Source: Caulobacteraceae bacterium UBA3198 (lineage in GTDB: Bacteria > Pseudomonadota > Alphaproteobacteria > Caulobacterales > Caulobacteraceae). Taken from it: 64,000 bases of DNA. Positions within the stretch are counted from its first letter, which is position 1. Each line of letters opens with the position of its first letter. The notes below the pieces were generated by a model. That model was not told the DNA's origin. It saw nothing but the letters and a program-made list of their open reading frames with translations, and did no database searches. The position numbers and the translations under genes are program-made. This document shows positions 18,696 to 27,673 of this stretch, one piece after another. The stretch lies in the NCBI GenBank assembly GCA_002363865.1, contig DEWY01000013.1, positions 322,267 through 386,266 of the forward strand, given 5' to 3'.

Positions 18696-21335
18696 ATGTC
18701 CAGCCTGAACCAGCTCCGCAGCGCCTTCATCAACTACTTCAAGGATCGCGATCACCTGGTGATCCCGTCAGCGCCCCTGGTGCCGCAGAACGATCCGACG
18801 CTGATGTTCGTCAACGCCGGCATGGTGCCGTTCAAGAACTATTTCACCGGGGCGGAGACCCCGCCGGCGCCGCGCGCGGTGTCGGTGCAGAAGTGCGTTC
18901 GCGCCGGCGGCAAGCACAACGATCTGGACAATGTCGGCTATACCGGCCGCCACCAGACCTTCTTCGAAATGCTCGGCAACTTCTCGTTCGGCGACTATTT
19001 CAAGGAAGGCGCCATCGAGCACGCCTGGGCCTTCATCACCCGTGACCTGGGCCTCGACCCGGCCCGGCTGATGGTGACCATTGCGCCGGACGATGACGAC
19101 GCCGCCGCCCTGTGGCGCAAGATCGCCGGCCTGCCGGACTCCAGGATCGTGCGGCTGGAAGAAAACTTCTGGTCCATGGGCGACACCGGCCCGTGCGGCA
19201 CCAACACCGAGATCTTCTACGACCACGGCGACCATGTGCCCGGCGGTCCACCCGGCAGCCCCGACGAGGATGGCGACCGGTTCGTGGAGATCTGGAACCT
19301 GGTCTTCATGCGCTGGGAGCAGTTCGCCGACGGCTCGCGCAAGGACCTGCCCAAGCCGCAGATCGACACCGGCATGGGTCTGGAGCGGATCGCCACCGTC
19401 CTGCAGGGCGTCCACTCCAACTATGACACCGACATGTTCCGGGCGCTGATCGCCGCCAGCGAAGAGGCCACCGGCGTCAAGGCCCAGGGCGAGGCGCGAT
19501 TTTCGCATCAGGTGATCGTTGACCACCTGCGCTCCACCAGCTTCCTCATCGCCGACGGGGTGTCCCCCTCCAATGAAGGCCGCGGCTATGTGCTGCGGCG
19601 GATCATGCGCCGCGCCATGCGCCACGCCCACCTGTTGGGGGCGGCCGAGCCCCTGATGCACCGGCTGACCCCGGCCCTGGTGACCGAGATGGGCGAGGCC
19701 TATCCCGAACTGCGTCGGGCCGAGCCGGTGATCGCCGAGACCCTCCGCCAGGAGGAGGAGCGGTTCCGCCGTACGCTGGGGCGCGGCATGAGCCTGCTGG
19801 AGGAGGCTACCGGCCAGGTGGGCCCCGGCGGTGTTCTGCCGGGCGAGACGGCCTTCAAGCTCTACGACACCTACGGCTTCCCCCTGGACCTGACCCAGGA
19901 CGCGGTCCGCGCCCTGGGCATGAGCGTCGACCTGGAAGGGTTCGATGTGGCCATGAAGCGCCAGAAGGATCAGGCGCGGGACGCCTGGACCGGTTCGGGC
20001 CAGGCTGCGGCGGCTGGGGAGTGGTTCGCCCTGCGCGAACGCCTGGGCCCCACCGACTTCGTCGGCCATGACCAAGGCGAGGTGACCGCGGAGCTCCTTG
20101 TGCTGATGGGCGAGGGCGCCGAGATCCCCAAGGCGGGGGCCGGCCAGACCGTCCAGGCCCTGTTTGACCGCACGCCCTTCTATGGCGAGAGCGGCGGTCA
20201 GGCTGGCGACACCGGCGAGGTGGAATGGCAGGGCGGCCGCGGTCGGGTGATCGACACTCAGAAGCAGGCCGGCGACCTGCACGTGCACGTCATTGAGATC
20301 GAGTCTGGCGAGCTGGCGCCCGGCGCCCGGGTGCGCTTGGCCCTGGACGCCGACCGGCGCACCACGACCCGGGCCAACCACTCGGCCACCCACCTGCTGC
20401 ATGCGGCCCTGCGCAACGTGCTGGGCCCCCATGTGAGCCAGAAGGGCCAGATGGTCGACGGCGAGCGTATCCGCTTCGACTTCAGCCACGGCCAGCCGCT
20501 GACCCTGGAGGAGATCGACAGGATCGAGGCCGAGGTGAATGCGGTGATCCGTCAGAACCTGCCGGCCGAGACGAAGAACATGGCCCCCGAGGCCGCGATC
20601 GAGGCCGGCGCCATGGCCCTGTTCGGCGAGAAGTACGGGGACGTGGTCCGCGTCCTGACCCTGGGGCGCGCGCTGGACGGGGACGGCGCCTATTCGGTGG
20701 AGCTGTGCGGCGGCACCCATGTGGCCCGCACCGGCGACATCGCCCTGTTCAAGATCGTGTCGGAGAGCGGCGTGGCCGCCGGCGTGCGGCGGATCGAGGC
20801 CCTGACCGGCGAACCCGCCCGTCGCTGGCTGCTGGACCAGGCCCTGGTCTCGCGGCAACTGGCCGAGCAGTTCAAGACCCCGGTCTCAGAGGTCCTGGGC
20901 CGGGTCGAGGCCCTGGAGGCCCAGCGCCGGAAGCTGGAAAAGGAACTGGCCGACGCCAAGCGTCAGCTGGCCATGGGCGGCGGCGGCGCGCCCCAGGCCG
21001 GACCTGAAGAGATCGGCGGAGTCCAGGTGCTGGCCCGGGTGATGGACGGCGTGGGCGGCAAGGACCTGCGGCCCATCGCCGAGGAGTTCAAGAAGCAGAT
21101 CGCCGACGGAATCATCGCCCTGGTCGGCGTGGCCGAGGGCAAGGCCGCCGTCACCGTGGCGGTGACCGGCGCGGCCAAGGATCGCTTCAACGCCGCAGAA
21201 CTGGCCAAGGCCGCCGTGATCGCCATGGGCGGCCAGGGCGCAGGCGGTCGTCCGGACTTCGCCCAGGGCGGCGCCCCGGACGGCGCCCGGGCCGCGGAAG
21301 GCCTGGCGGCGCTCAAGACGGCCATCGCCGGCTAG
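18696..21335 (+). CDS. alaS: Alanyl-tRNA synthetase
   Basis: Class II aminoacyl-tRNA synthetase of 879 aa. The catalytic core begins LNQLRSAFINYFKDRDH; motif 2 surrounds VSVQKCVRAGGKHNDLDNVG and GRHQTFFEMLGNFSFGDYF. The editing domain carries HSATHLLHAALR and the zinc-binding CGGTHVARTGDI. A coiled-coil segment (VEALEAQRRKLEKELADAK) links to the C-Ala domain ending GRPDFAQGGAPDG. The start MSSLNQLR at 18696 is favoured over ATG 18687 by homology; neither has a strong ribosome-binding site. Confidence 0.98.
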   Translation: MSSLNQLRSAFINYFKDRDHLVIPSAPLVPQNDPTLMFVNAGMVPFKNYFTGAETPPAPRAVSVQKCVRAGGKHNDLDNVGYTGRHQTFFEMLGNFSFGDYFKEGAIEHAWAFITRDLGLDPARLMVTIAPDDDDAAALWRKIAGLPDSRIVRLEENFWSMGDTGPCGTNTEIFYDHGDHVPGGPPGSPDEDGDRFVEIWNLVFMRWEQFADGSRKDLPKPQIDTGMGLERIATVLQGVHSNYDTDMFRALIAASEEATGVKAQGEARFSHQVIVDHLRSTSFLIADGVSPSNEGRGYVLRRIMRRAMRHAHLLGAAEPLMHRLTPALVTEMGEAYPELRRAEPVIAETLRQEEERFRRTLGRGMSLLEEATGQVGPGGVLPGETAFKLYDTYGFPLDLTQDAVRALGMSVDLEGFDVAMKRQKDQARDAWTGSGQAAAAGEWFALRERLGPTDFVGHDQGEVTAELLVLMGEGAEIPKAGAGQTVQALFDRTPFYGESGGQAGDTGEVEWQGGRGRVIDTQKQAGDLHVHVIEIESGELAPGARVRLALDADRRTTTRANHSATHLLHAALRNVLGPHVSQKGQMVDGERIRFDFSHGQPLTLEEIDRIEAEVNAVIRQNLPAETKNMAPEAAIEAGAMALFGEKYGDVVRVLTLGRALDGDGAYSVELCGGTHVARTGDIALFKIVSESGVAAGVRRIEALTGEPARRWLLDQALVSRQLAEQFKTPVSEVLGRVEALEAQRRKLEKELADAKRQLAMGGGGAPQAGPEEIGGVQVLARVMDGVGGKDLRPIAEEFKKQIADGIIALVGVAEGKAAVTVAVTGAAKDRFNAAELAKAAVIAMGGQGAGGRPDFAQGGAPDGARAAEGLAALKTAIAG

Positions 21336-21391
21336 GCGCGCGCCCGGGGCGGGTCCGGCCTTTCGGCCGTCCCGTCCACGGCCGCCTGACC

Positions 21392-21799
21392 TCAGGCCGG
21401 CGGGGTCCGCACGCAGGCCAGCTTGTTGCCCTGCGGGTCGCGCACATAGGCGGCGTACCAGCCCTCGCCATATTGCGGCCGCAGGCCGGGCGGGCCTTCG
21501 CAGGCGCCGCCATGGGCCATGGCGGCGGCATGGAAGGCGTCGACCATCTCCGGCGTCGAGGCATAGAGCCCGACCATCACGCCGTTGCCCGCCATGGCCG
21601 GCGCCCCGTCAAAGGGCTTGCAGACCCAGAGGGTCTGGCCATGGGGGTCATCCTCGCGGCCATAGCCGGTCCAGTTCTCGAATTCATGCAGACGACGCAG
21701 GCCAAGCGGCGCAAGCGCAGCGTCATAGAAGGCCTGGGCCGCGGCATGGTCCTCGGCGCCCAGGGTCACATAACCCAGTCCAGGCGGCGTGCTCATCAT
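21392..21799 (-). CDS. VOC (glyoxalase/bleomycin-resistance fold) family protein
   Basis: 135-aa single-domain vicinal-oxygen-chelate protein. It shows the paired beta-alpha-beta-beta-beta modules: LGYVTLGAEDHAAAQAFYD at the start and a closing YAAYVRDPQGNKLACV, typical of the metal-ligand strand. ATG 21799 has GGGGAGAG just upstream. The substrate is unknown; many such proteins are small-molecule isomerases, dioxygenases or binding proteins. It lies convergent with alaS. Confidence 0.85.
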   Translation of the reverse strand: MMSTPPGLGYVTLGAEDHAAAQAFYDAALAPLGLRRLHEFENWTGYGREDDPHGQTLWVCKPFDGAPAMAGNGVMVGLYASTPEMVDAFHAAAMAHGGACEGPPGLRPQYGEGWYAAYVRDPQGNKLACVRTPPA

Positions 21800-21851
21800 C
21801 GTCTCTCCCCTTAGTGGCCAAGCGCCACGGGGAGAACATAACAGGAACATA

Positions 21852-22769
21852 CTAGGCGAGGAAGTGGGCGATCAAGGTCAGGCTGATGGCGCTCAGCACG
21901 GTGCCGGCGATCACCGCCTCGGCGGCGCCGCGGGCGAAGACTCCGATGTTGCGGGTCTGGATGAAGACGTTCACGGCGGTGGGGCAGGCGGCCAGCAGGG
22001 TGGCGGTGGCCCTCAGCTCAGGCGCCACCGCCGCCGCCCCCAGGACCAGCCAGACGAGGAGGGGAGCGAGCATCAGCTTGAGGACCAGGGCCAACGCCAA
22101 CGGCCCCTGGTCCTGGCGTCTTGGCCAGCCGCCCTCGCGGCCGATCAGGCCGCCGAGGGCGATGAGGGCGACGGGGCTGGCGGTCAGGGCGAGCCAGGTG
22201 AGGAGCTGGTCGGCCGGCCCCGGCAGACGGGTCTGAGCGGCCGACAGGGCCAGGCCGCAGGCGGCGCCCAGGACCGTGGGATTGGCCAGCACCCGGCGAA
22301 GAGCGCCGAGCAGGCTCACAGCCGCCGTTCCCGTCTGCAGGATGGCCACAGCCAGACCCATCAGCAGGATGAAGTCGATGGCCACCAGGGCTGCGGCCTG
22401 GGCCCGCACGCCGTCCCCCAGCACCGCCACGGCCAGGGGCGCGCCCAGAAAGGCGGTGTTGCCGAGGCCCGCGACCATCGGCAGGCCGGCGGCGGTCTCC
22501 TTGGCCAGGCCCATGCGCCGGGCGGCTGCCCAGGCGCCCAGGAGGAGCAGGGTCATGGTCAGGCCATAGAGGCCCATGGCCAGTCCCTGGCTAGCCTGTG
22601 GCGCCGGCGCATCGCCGAGCCAGCGGATCAACAGGGCGGGGAAGCCGATCCAGAAGGTGTAGGCTGAGAGCCAGGATCCCAGGCGGGGGCCAAGCAGGCC
22701 CAGCCGGGCGGCTACAGCTCCGGCGGCGATGATCGCAAAGAACGGCGCGATACGCGCAATCAGGTCCAA
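21852..22769 (-). CDS. AEC-family membrane transporter (auxin efflux carrier fold)
   Basis: Integral-membrane permease of 305 aa with about ten hydrophobic helices. The N-terminal half contains YTFWIGFPALLIRWLGD and GLPMVAGLGNTAFLGAPL, the internal segment that recurs in AEC/MdcF-type transporters. The C-terminal ATLLAACPTAVNVFIQTRNI matches the second conserved crossover (PTAVN). Substrates of bacterial members include malonate, malate and other organic anions; none can be assigned here. The DUF2939 gene is 18 nt upstream on the same strand, so the two are probably cotranscribed. Confidence 0.87.
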   Translation of the reverse strand: MDLIARIAPFFAIIAAGAVAARLGLLGPRLGSWLSAYTFWIGFPALLIRWLGDAPAPQASQGLAMGLYGLTMTLLLLGAWAAARRMGLAKETAAGLPMVAGLGNTAFLGAPLAVAVLGDGVRAQAAALVAIDFILLMGLAVAILQTGTAAVSLLGALRRVLANPTVLGAACGLALSAAQTRLPGPADQLLTWLALTASPVALIALGGLIGREGGWPRRQDQGPLALALVLKLMLAPLLVWLVLGAAAVAPELRATATLLAACPTAVNVFIQTRNIGVFARGAAEAVIAGTVLSAISLTLIAHFLA

Positions 22770-22787
22770 GGCCGGAACGTCGGACGG

Positions 22788-23390
22788 CTACGCGGCGTCG
22801 CGGTCAGGCAGGCGCACATGCACCAGCTTCCATTGGAAGAGATCGGTCCGCTGGAAGGTGAGCACAGTCACCTCGCTGGCCTGCTCAGGCGGGTGAACGG
22901 CGAAGCGCACCCGGTTGACGCCCCAGAACCGCAGGGCGGGCCACGGGTCGCTCAGGGCCGCGACGATGCGCGCCAGGCCTTCCGGCGGGGGCGGCTCCGG
23001 CGGCGCGGTCCCTGGCTCATAGCCGCGGGTCAGGTCGTAGAGCCCCGCCGGGGTCAGATAGGGCTCCAACCGCGCAGGGGCCGGCGTCAGCGGGGACAGC
23101 GGCTCGGCGAAGGGCTCCAGGGCCCGGCGCATGGCGCCGAGCGGATCGCGCCAGATGTCGCCCGGTCCGGCTTCGCCAGGGGCGGGGGCGGGTTGTCCGG
23201 GCTCCTCGACCTGATCACGGAGGCTGGCGCGCACCGCCCGCAGATCCACCATCTCGGCCAGGCCCGCCACATCATGGTCCCGGGCGTTGGCCTTCAGCGC
23301 CCGGAAGGCGAACCACGGCGCCAGAGCGAAGGCCAGGCCAAACAGCACCAGGCACAGCACGAAGATCTGAAACAGTTGACGTCTGACCAT
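22788..23390 (-). CDS. DUF2939 domain-containing membrane-anchored protein
   Basis: 200-aa protein with one N-terminal membrane anchor (LFQIFVLCLVLFGLAFALAP) followed by the DUF2939 signature FRALKANARDHDVAGLAEMVD and VRASLRDQV. The C-terminal half (ALRFWGVNRVRFAVHPPEQ...LFQWKLVHVRLPD) is beta-rich and probably periplasmic. Function is unknown for the family. It is transcribed with the AEC transporter 18 nt downstream. Confidence 0.85.
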   Translation of the reverse strand: MVRRQLFQIFVLCLVLFGLAFALAPWFAFRALKANARDHDVAGLAEMVDLRAVRASLRDQVEEPGQPAPAPGEAGPGDIWRDPLGAMRRALEPFAEPLSPLTPAPARLEPYLTPAGLYDLTRGYEPGTAPPEPPPPEGLARIVAALSDPWPALRFWGVNRVRFAVHPPEQASEVTVLTFQRTDLFQWKLVHVRLPDRDAA

Positions 23391-23516
23391 GGGCCGGTCG
23401 GGTCCCCTCGGCCAAGCTTCGCAGGTTGCGCGCCAGGGTTAACACGGCTTGCCCGCCCCCGCCAATTTCCTCGCCCGCCAGGAGGTGTCGGGTTTTCGGG
23501 AGCCGAAGCTTGACCA

Positions 23517-24854
23517 GTGCGTTATGGCTCCATGGGGGCGCGTCTTCACAAACTGATCCACGACCTGAGATCGACCTTCTGGGTCGTGCCGGCGGTGCTT
23601 GTCACGCTTGCCGTCCTGGCCGCCTTCTGGGCCGTCGGGGCCGAGGGCGCGGACTGGATCCCCAAGCCGCTGCTTTCGATGCTCTACCAGGGCGGGGAGA
23701 GCGGCGCGCGGACCCTGCTGGGCGCCATCGCCACCTCGACAATCGGGGTCACAGGCACCCTCTTCTCAATCACAATCGCCGCCCTCACCCTGGCCTCCAG
23801 CCAGATGGGGCCGCGCCTGCTGGACAATTTCACCCGCGACCGCGGTAACCAGGTGGTGCTGGGGGTGTTCCTAGGCTCGTTCGCCTACTGCCTGGTGGTG
23901 CTGCGCCACGTGCGCGGCGGCGAGGAGGACCTGTTCGTACCGCGGCTGGCGCTGGCCGGCGCCATGCTGCTGGGCGGCCTCTGCGTCGCCCTGCTGGTCT
24001 ATTACGTCCATCACATGTCGAGCCGGATCAACATCGACACCGTGATCGATCTGGTCCGGCGGGACTTTTTCGCAGCCCTGGACGCGCAGACCGAGCCTAC
24101 GCCGGCGCGGCCGCCGCTCAAGCCCGACGACATCGATCTCGACTGGTCCGACGCGCGACCTGTGCATGATCCCCGGAACGGCTATCTGCAGCAGCTGGAG
24201 ACCGCCGATCTGGCCGCCTGGGCCCTGGCCAATAATGCGCGAATCCGTCTGCTGGTCAGGCCGGGCGACTTCATCATGGCTGACGGCTGTGTCGCCCTGG
24301 TCTGGCCGCCGGAGGTCGAGGGCGCGCAGGAGGCGGTGATCGGGGCCACGGCGCTCAGCGCCCGCCGCACGTCCGGCGCCGACCTGGAGTATAGCGCCCG
24401 ACAACTGGTTGAGGTGGCGGTCCGCGCCCTGTCGCCGGGGATCAATGACCCCATGACCGCCATCGCTGTCTTGGATCAGCTGGGTTCGGCTCTATGCCGG
24501 GTGGCGCGTCGGACCTTCGTCTCAGGCGTTCTGGTGCAGGATGGCCGTGTGCTGCTTCTGCGGCCGGTCAGCGATTATGCCGGGCTTGTGGACATCAGCT
24601 TCGACATGATCCGCCAGAACGGCGCCGGCGCGCCGTCGGTCCTGATCCGGATGCTGGAGATTCTCGCCCTGGTGGCTGAGCAGGAGCGTGATCCCGAGCG
24701 GCTTGCGGTCCTGGTCTCACATGCCGACAAGATCATGTCCGACGGCCGTCAGGCCTTCGCCAACGAGAAGGACCTGCAGGATCTGCATCAACGCCACCGC
24801 GTGCTCGGGCGGGTGGTGGCCCATGGGGGTCCGGCGCGCCGCACCGGACCCTAG
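23517..24854 (+). CDS. DUF2254 family membrane protein
   Basis: 445-aa predicted membrane protein. The DUF2254 pattern is clear: helix 1 VPAVLVTLAVLAAFW, then GGESGARTLLGAIATSTIGV, GTLFSITIAALTLASSQMGPR and LGVFLGSFAYCLVVL. A soluble C-terminal part includes SPGINDPMTAIAVLDQLGSA. The start is uncertain: GTG 23517 or ATG 23532. Function is unknown; the final 200 residues look regulatory. It diverges from the DUF2939 gene. Confidence 0.85.
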   Translation: MRYGSMGARLHKLIHDLRSTFWVVPAVLVTLAVLAAFWAVGAEGADWIPKPLLSMLYQGGESGARTLLGAIATSTIGVTGTLFSITIAALTLASSQMGPRLLDNFTRDRGNQVVLGVFLGSFAYCLVVLRHVRGGEEDLFVPRLALAGAMLLGGLCVALLVYYVHHMSSRINIDTVIDLVRRDFFAALDAQTEPTPARPPLKPDDIDLDWSDARPVHDPRNGYLQQLETADLAAWALANNARIRLLVRPGDFIMADGCVALVWPPEVEGAQEAVIGATALSARRTSGADLEYSARQLVEVAVRALSPGINDPMTAIAVLDQLGSALCRVARRTFVSGVLVQDGRVLLLRPVSDYAGLVDISFDMIRQNGAGAPSVLIRMLEILALVAEQERDPERLAVLVSHADKIMSDGRQAFANEKDLQDLHQRHRVLGRVVAHGGPARRTGP

Positions 24855-24879
24855 GTCGTCTTAGCTTGGGCCTCAGGCC

Positions 24880-26094
24880 TTAAGCGGCCAGAGCCTTTTC
24901 GAGATTGGCGGCCACCTTGTCGATGAAGCCCTCGGTGGTCAGCCAGCCCTGGGTGTCGCCCACCAGCAGGGCCAGATCCTTGGTCATCGAGCCGCTCTCG
25001 ACGGTGGAGACGCAGACCGCCTCCAGGGTCTTGGCGAACCGGTCCAAGGCCTCGTTGCCGTCCAGCTTGGCGCGGTGCTCCAGGCCCCGGGTCCAGGCGA
25101 AGATCGAGGCGATGGAGTTGGTCGAGGTGCTCTCGCCGCGCTGATGCTGGCGATAGTGGCGGGTGACGGTGCCATGGGCGGCCTCGGCCTCCAGGGTCTT
25201 GCCGTCCGGGGTGATCAGCACCGAGGTCATCAGGCCGAGCGAGCCGAAGCCCTGGGCCACCTGGTCGGACTGGACGTCGCCGTCATAGTTCTTGGCCGCC
25301 CAGATGAAGCCGCCCGACCACTTGAGGGCCGAGGCCACCATGTCGTCGATCAGGCGGTGCTCGTAGACAATGCCGGCGGCCTTGTACTGCTCGGCGTACT
25401 TGGCCTCATAAACCTCGGCGAAGATGTCCTTGAAGCGGCCGTCATAGGCCTTGAGGATGGTGTTCTTGGTCGAGAGATAGACCGGATAGTTGCGGTTCAG
25501 GCCGTAGGCCAGGCAGGCCTCGGCGAACTCGCGGATCGAGTCGTCCAGGTTGTACATGGCCATGGCCACGCCCGAACCCGGATAGTCGAACACTTCGCGT
25601 TCGATGACGTCGCCGTTTTCGCCCTCCCAGCGGATGGTCATCTTGCCCTTGCCGGGCACCAGGAAGTCGGTGGCTCGGTACTGGTCGCCATAGGCGTGAC
25701 GGCCGACGATGATCGGCTGGGTCCAGCCGGGGATCAGGCGCGGGACGTTCTTGCAGATGATCGGCTCACGGAAGACCACGCCGCCGAGGATGTTGCGGAT
25801 CGTGCCGTTGGGCGAGCGCCACATCTGCTTGAGGCCGAATTCCTCGACCCGGGCTTCGTCCGGCGTGATGGTCGCGCACTTGATGCCGACGCCGTACTTC
25901 TGGATGGCCTCGGCGGCCTCGACCGTGACCTTGTCGTCGGTCTTGTCGCGATACTCGATGCCCAGATCGTAATAGGCGATCTCGAGGTCGAGATAGGGGA
26001 AGATGAGCTTGTCCTTGATCATCTTCCAGATGATCCGGGTCATCTCGTCCCCGTCGATATCGACGACGGGATTGGCGACTTTGATCTTGGCCAT
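24880..26094 (-). CDS. icd: NADP-dependent isocitrate dehydrogenase
   Basis: TCA-cycle enzyme converting isocitrate to 2-oxoglutarate, 404 aa. It belongs to the eukaryote-like homodimeric type II class: VVDIDGDEMTRIIWKMIKDK at the start, WRSPNGTIRNILGG for substrate binding, and the NADP-binding EAAHGTVTRHYR. The ATG at 26094 gives the family's MAKIKVANP N-terminus. It is monocistronic and convergent with the DUF2254 gene. Confidence 0.97.
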   Translation of the reverse strand: MAKIKVANPVVDIDGDEMTRIIWKMIKDKLIFPYLDLEIAYYDLGIEYRDKTDDKVTVEAAEAIQKYGVGIKCATITPDEARVEEFGLKQMWRSPNGTIRNILGGVVFREPIICKNVPRLIPGWTQPIIVGRHAYGDQYRATDFLVPGKGKMTIRWEGENGDVIEREVFDYPGSGVAMAMYNLDDSIREFAEACLAYGLNRNYPVYLSTKNTILKAYDGRFKDIFAEVYEAKYAEQYKAAGIVYEHRLIDDMVASALKWSGGFIWAAKNYDGDVQSDQVAQGFGSLGLMTSVLITPDGKTLEAEAAHGTVTRHYRQHQRGESTSTNSIASIFAWTRGLEHRAKLDGNEALDRFAKTLEAVCVSTVESGSMTKDLALLVGDTQGWLTTEGFIDKVAANLEKALAA

Positions 26095-26226
26095 AGGCGA
26101 GGCGCGCTCCGTGGCGGAATTGAGGGGTTGAGGCCGTATACAAGCCCTAGGCCGAGGCGCAAAGCCAGGATGGTCGCAATCGTACGCGACATGGGATCGT
26201 CATCGCTCCTGGATAGTTAGGTCTTC

Positions 26227-26595
26227 GTGGAAACCCCCGCCACCTCTTCCGCCCTCTTAGGGGCACCCGTTCTGCTGCTCGTCGCCGAGCCGTGGGGCTA
26301 CACGTCAGCCTATGGCCGGGGGCGGCTGCAGGGACATATCAGCAATATCCGCGACTTCGGGCCGGTTGGCGGCCAGGAGCTGGTGATCGCCGTCGCGCCC
26401 TTCATGGCCGAGGGGCGCGCCATCGACAGCCTGTTGGCCACCCCGCTTCATCCGGGCTCGGGGCATATTGTCCAATGTCTTCTCGAGCGGCTTCCCTGCG
26501 CCGTTCGCGCCGTCGACACGGCAGGAGGGCCGTTCCGGCTGGCGGCGGCGATTCGGCGACTGGGGCCAGGGCGGCCGTCGTCGGCGCCCTGCTAG
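26227..26595 (+). CDS. Hypothetical protein (122 aa)
   Basis: Unrecognised open frame starting GTG. Sequence elements such as APVLLLVAEPWGYTSAYGRG and GGQELVIAVAPFMAEGRAID look like genuine alpha/beta protein, while the last ~25 residues (Arg/Gly/Pro-rich) look like read-through. No clear ribosome-binding site was found. It fills the gap between divergent icd and convergent beta-lactamase, overlapping the latter's stop by 4 nt. I see no competing gene on the other strand in this span. Confidence 0.42.
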   Translation: METPATSSALLGAPVLLLVAEPWGYTSAYGRGRLQGHISNIRDFGPVGGQELVIAVAPFMAEGRAIDSLLATPLHPGSGHIVQCLLERLPCAVRAVDTAGGPFRLAAAIRRLGPGRPSSAPC

Positions 26596-27605
26596 CGCAC
26601 CGCCTGGGTTACGGCCCTGGCCGTGTCGGCGATGATCGCCTCTCGCTCGGCCTCAGGCTGGGTCGACCCCGACAGGAACACCGCGACCACGTATTGGCGG
26701 CCGTCGGCCAGGGTGATGAGACCAATGTCGTTTGTGGCGGGATTGAGCCCCAGATCCGTCCGGGCGGTGCCCGTCTTGTGCGCCAGCCTTGCCTGGTCGG
26801 GAAGACCGGCGGCCAGGCGGTTGGCCCCGGAGGGGGAGTCTTCCATGATCCTCAGCAGACGGGCTGTGGAAGCTTCCGACAGGAGTTCGCCCCGGGCCAG
26901 TTTGGCCAGGAAGAGCAGGGCGTCCCGGGGCGTCGTCGTGTCCCGCGGATCTTCCAGGTAACGGGACGTCGCCGCCTGACGAACCTCCACCGGAGTCGCC
27001 GCCAGGGCGGCGCTGTAGGCGGCCTCGGTCTTCAGGTCCGGCCGGAATGATTTGAGCCCGCCGATCTCCGGCTGCAGCTGGCGCTCATAACGGTCGATCC
27101 TCATGTGATCGATGTCATGACTGCGAAGCCAGGCGGTGACAGCGCCAGGGCCGCCGATCCTCGCCATCAGGACATCGGCTGCGGTGTTGTCGCTGCCGCC
27201 GACGGCGAGGGTCAGGAGTTCGTCAACCGTGTAGTCCCGCCGACCGGGATAGGCCGCCGCCACGGGGCTGTAGGGCGGCGAAAGGTCCTCGTCCTTTACG
27301 GTGAGGATCTCGTCCAGGGCCAGCCGTCCAGCGTCGACCTCGGCCAGGACGGCGGCGCCCAGGGGCGCCTTGAAGACGCTCTGCATGGGGAACCGGTCGC
27401 TGCCGTTTATCGCCCAGAGGTCTCCATTCTCGAGGTTCATCACGGCCACGCCCAGACGGGCCTCGCCTGCGCGGGCTCTCAGCTCCTCTCCCATCTTGTC
27501 CAGGCGCTCGGCGTCGAGGGCCGGTGTGGTGGAGACGGTCTGGGGCATGCCGGGATCACAGGCGCCAAGCAGGACGACGGCGGCCAGGAGAAGTAGGTGA
27601 CGCAT
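26592..27605 (-). CDS. Class A (serine) beta-lactamase, lipoprotein-type signal
   Basis: Periplasmic hydrolase of penicillin-type antibiotics by homology, about 337 aa. An N-terminal MRHLLLLAAVVLLGAC gives a lipoprotein signal. All class A elements are present: SVFK (S70-x-x-K73), SDN (S130 loop) in VGGSDNTAADVL, the omega-loop glutamate in RYERQLQPE (E166; the usual following Asn is Gln), and KTG in HKTGTARTDLG. ATG 27605 gives the signal peptide; the frame extends further upstream without a sensible start. No AmpR-like regulator is adjacent. The substrate profile cannot be predicted. Confidence 0.9.
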   Translation of the reverse strand: MRHLLLLAAVVLLGACDPGMPQTVSTTPALDAERLDKMGEELRARAGEARLGVAVMNLENGDLWAINGSDRFPMQSVFKAPLGAAVLAEVDAGRLALDEILTVKDEDLSPPYSPVAAAYPGRRDYTVDELLTLAVGGSDNTAADVLMARIGGPGAVTAWLRSHDIDHMRIDRYERQLQPEIGGLKSFRPDLKTEAAYSAALAATPVEVRQAATSRYLEDPRDTTTPRDALLFLAKLARGELLSEASTARLLRIMEDSPSGANRLAAGLPDQARLAHKTGTARTDLGLNPATNDIGLITLADGRQYVVAVFLSGSTQPEAEREAIIADTARAVTQAVR

Positions 27606-27673
27606 GGGGGGAAATGCTCCAGATGCGGGCGAAAGCCTTGCGCCCCGCATCCCAAAGGACCGAAAACGCCCAG

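Noticed and set aside
18768..20858. 696-codon open frame on the minus strand
   Set aside because: Antisense to alaS; Gly/His/Val-rich shadow composition.
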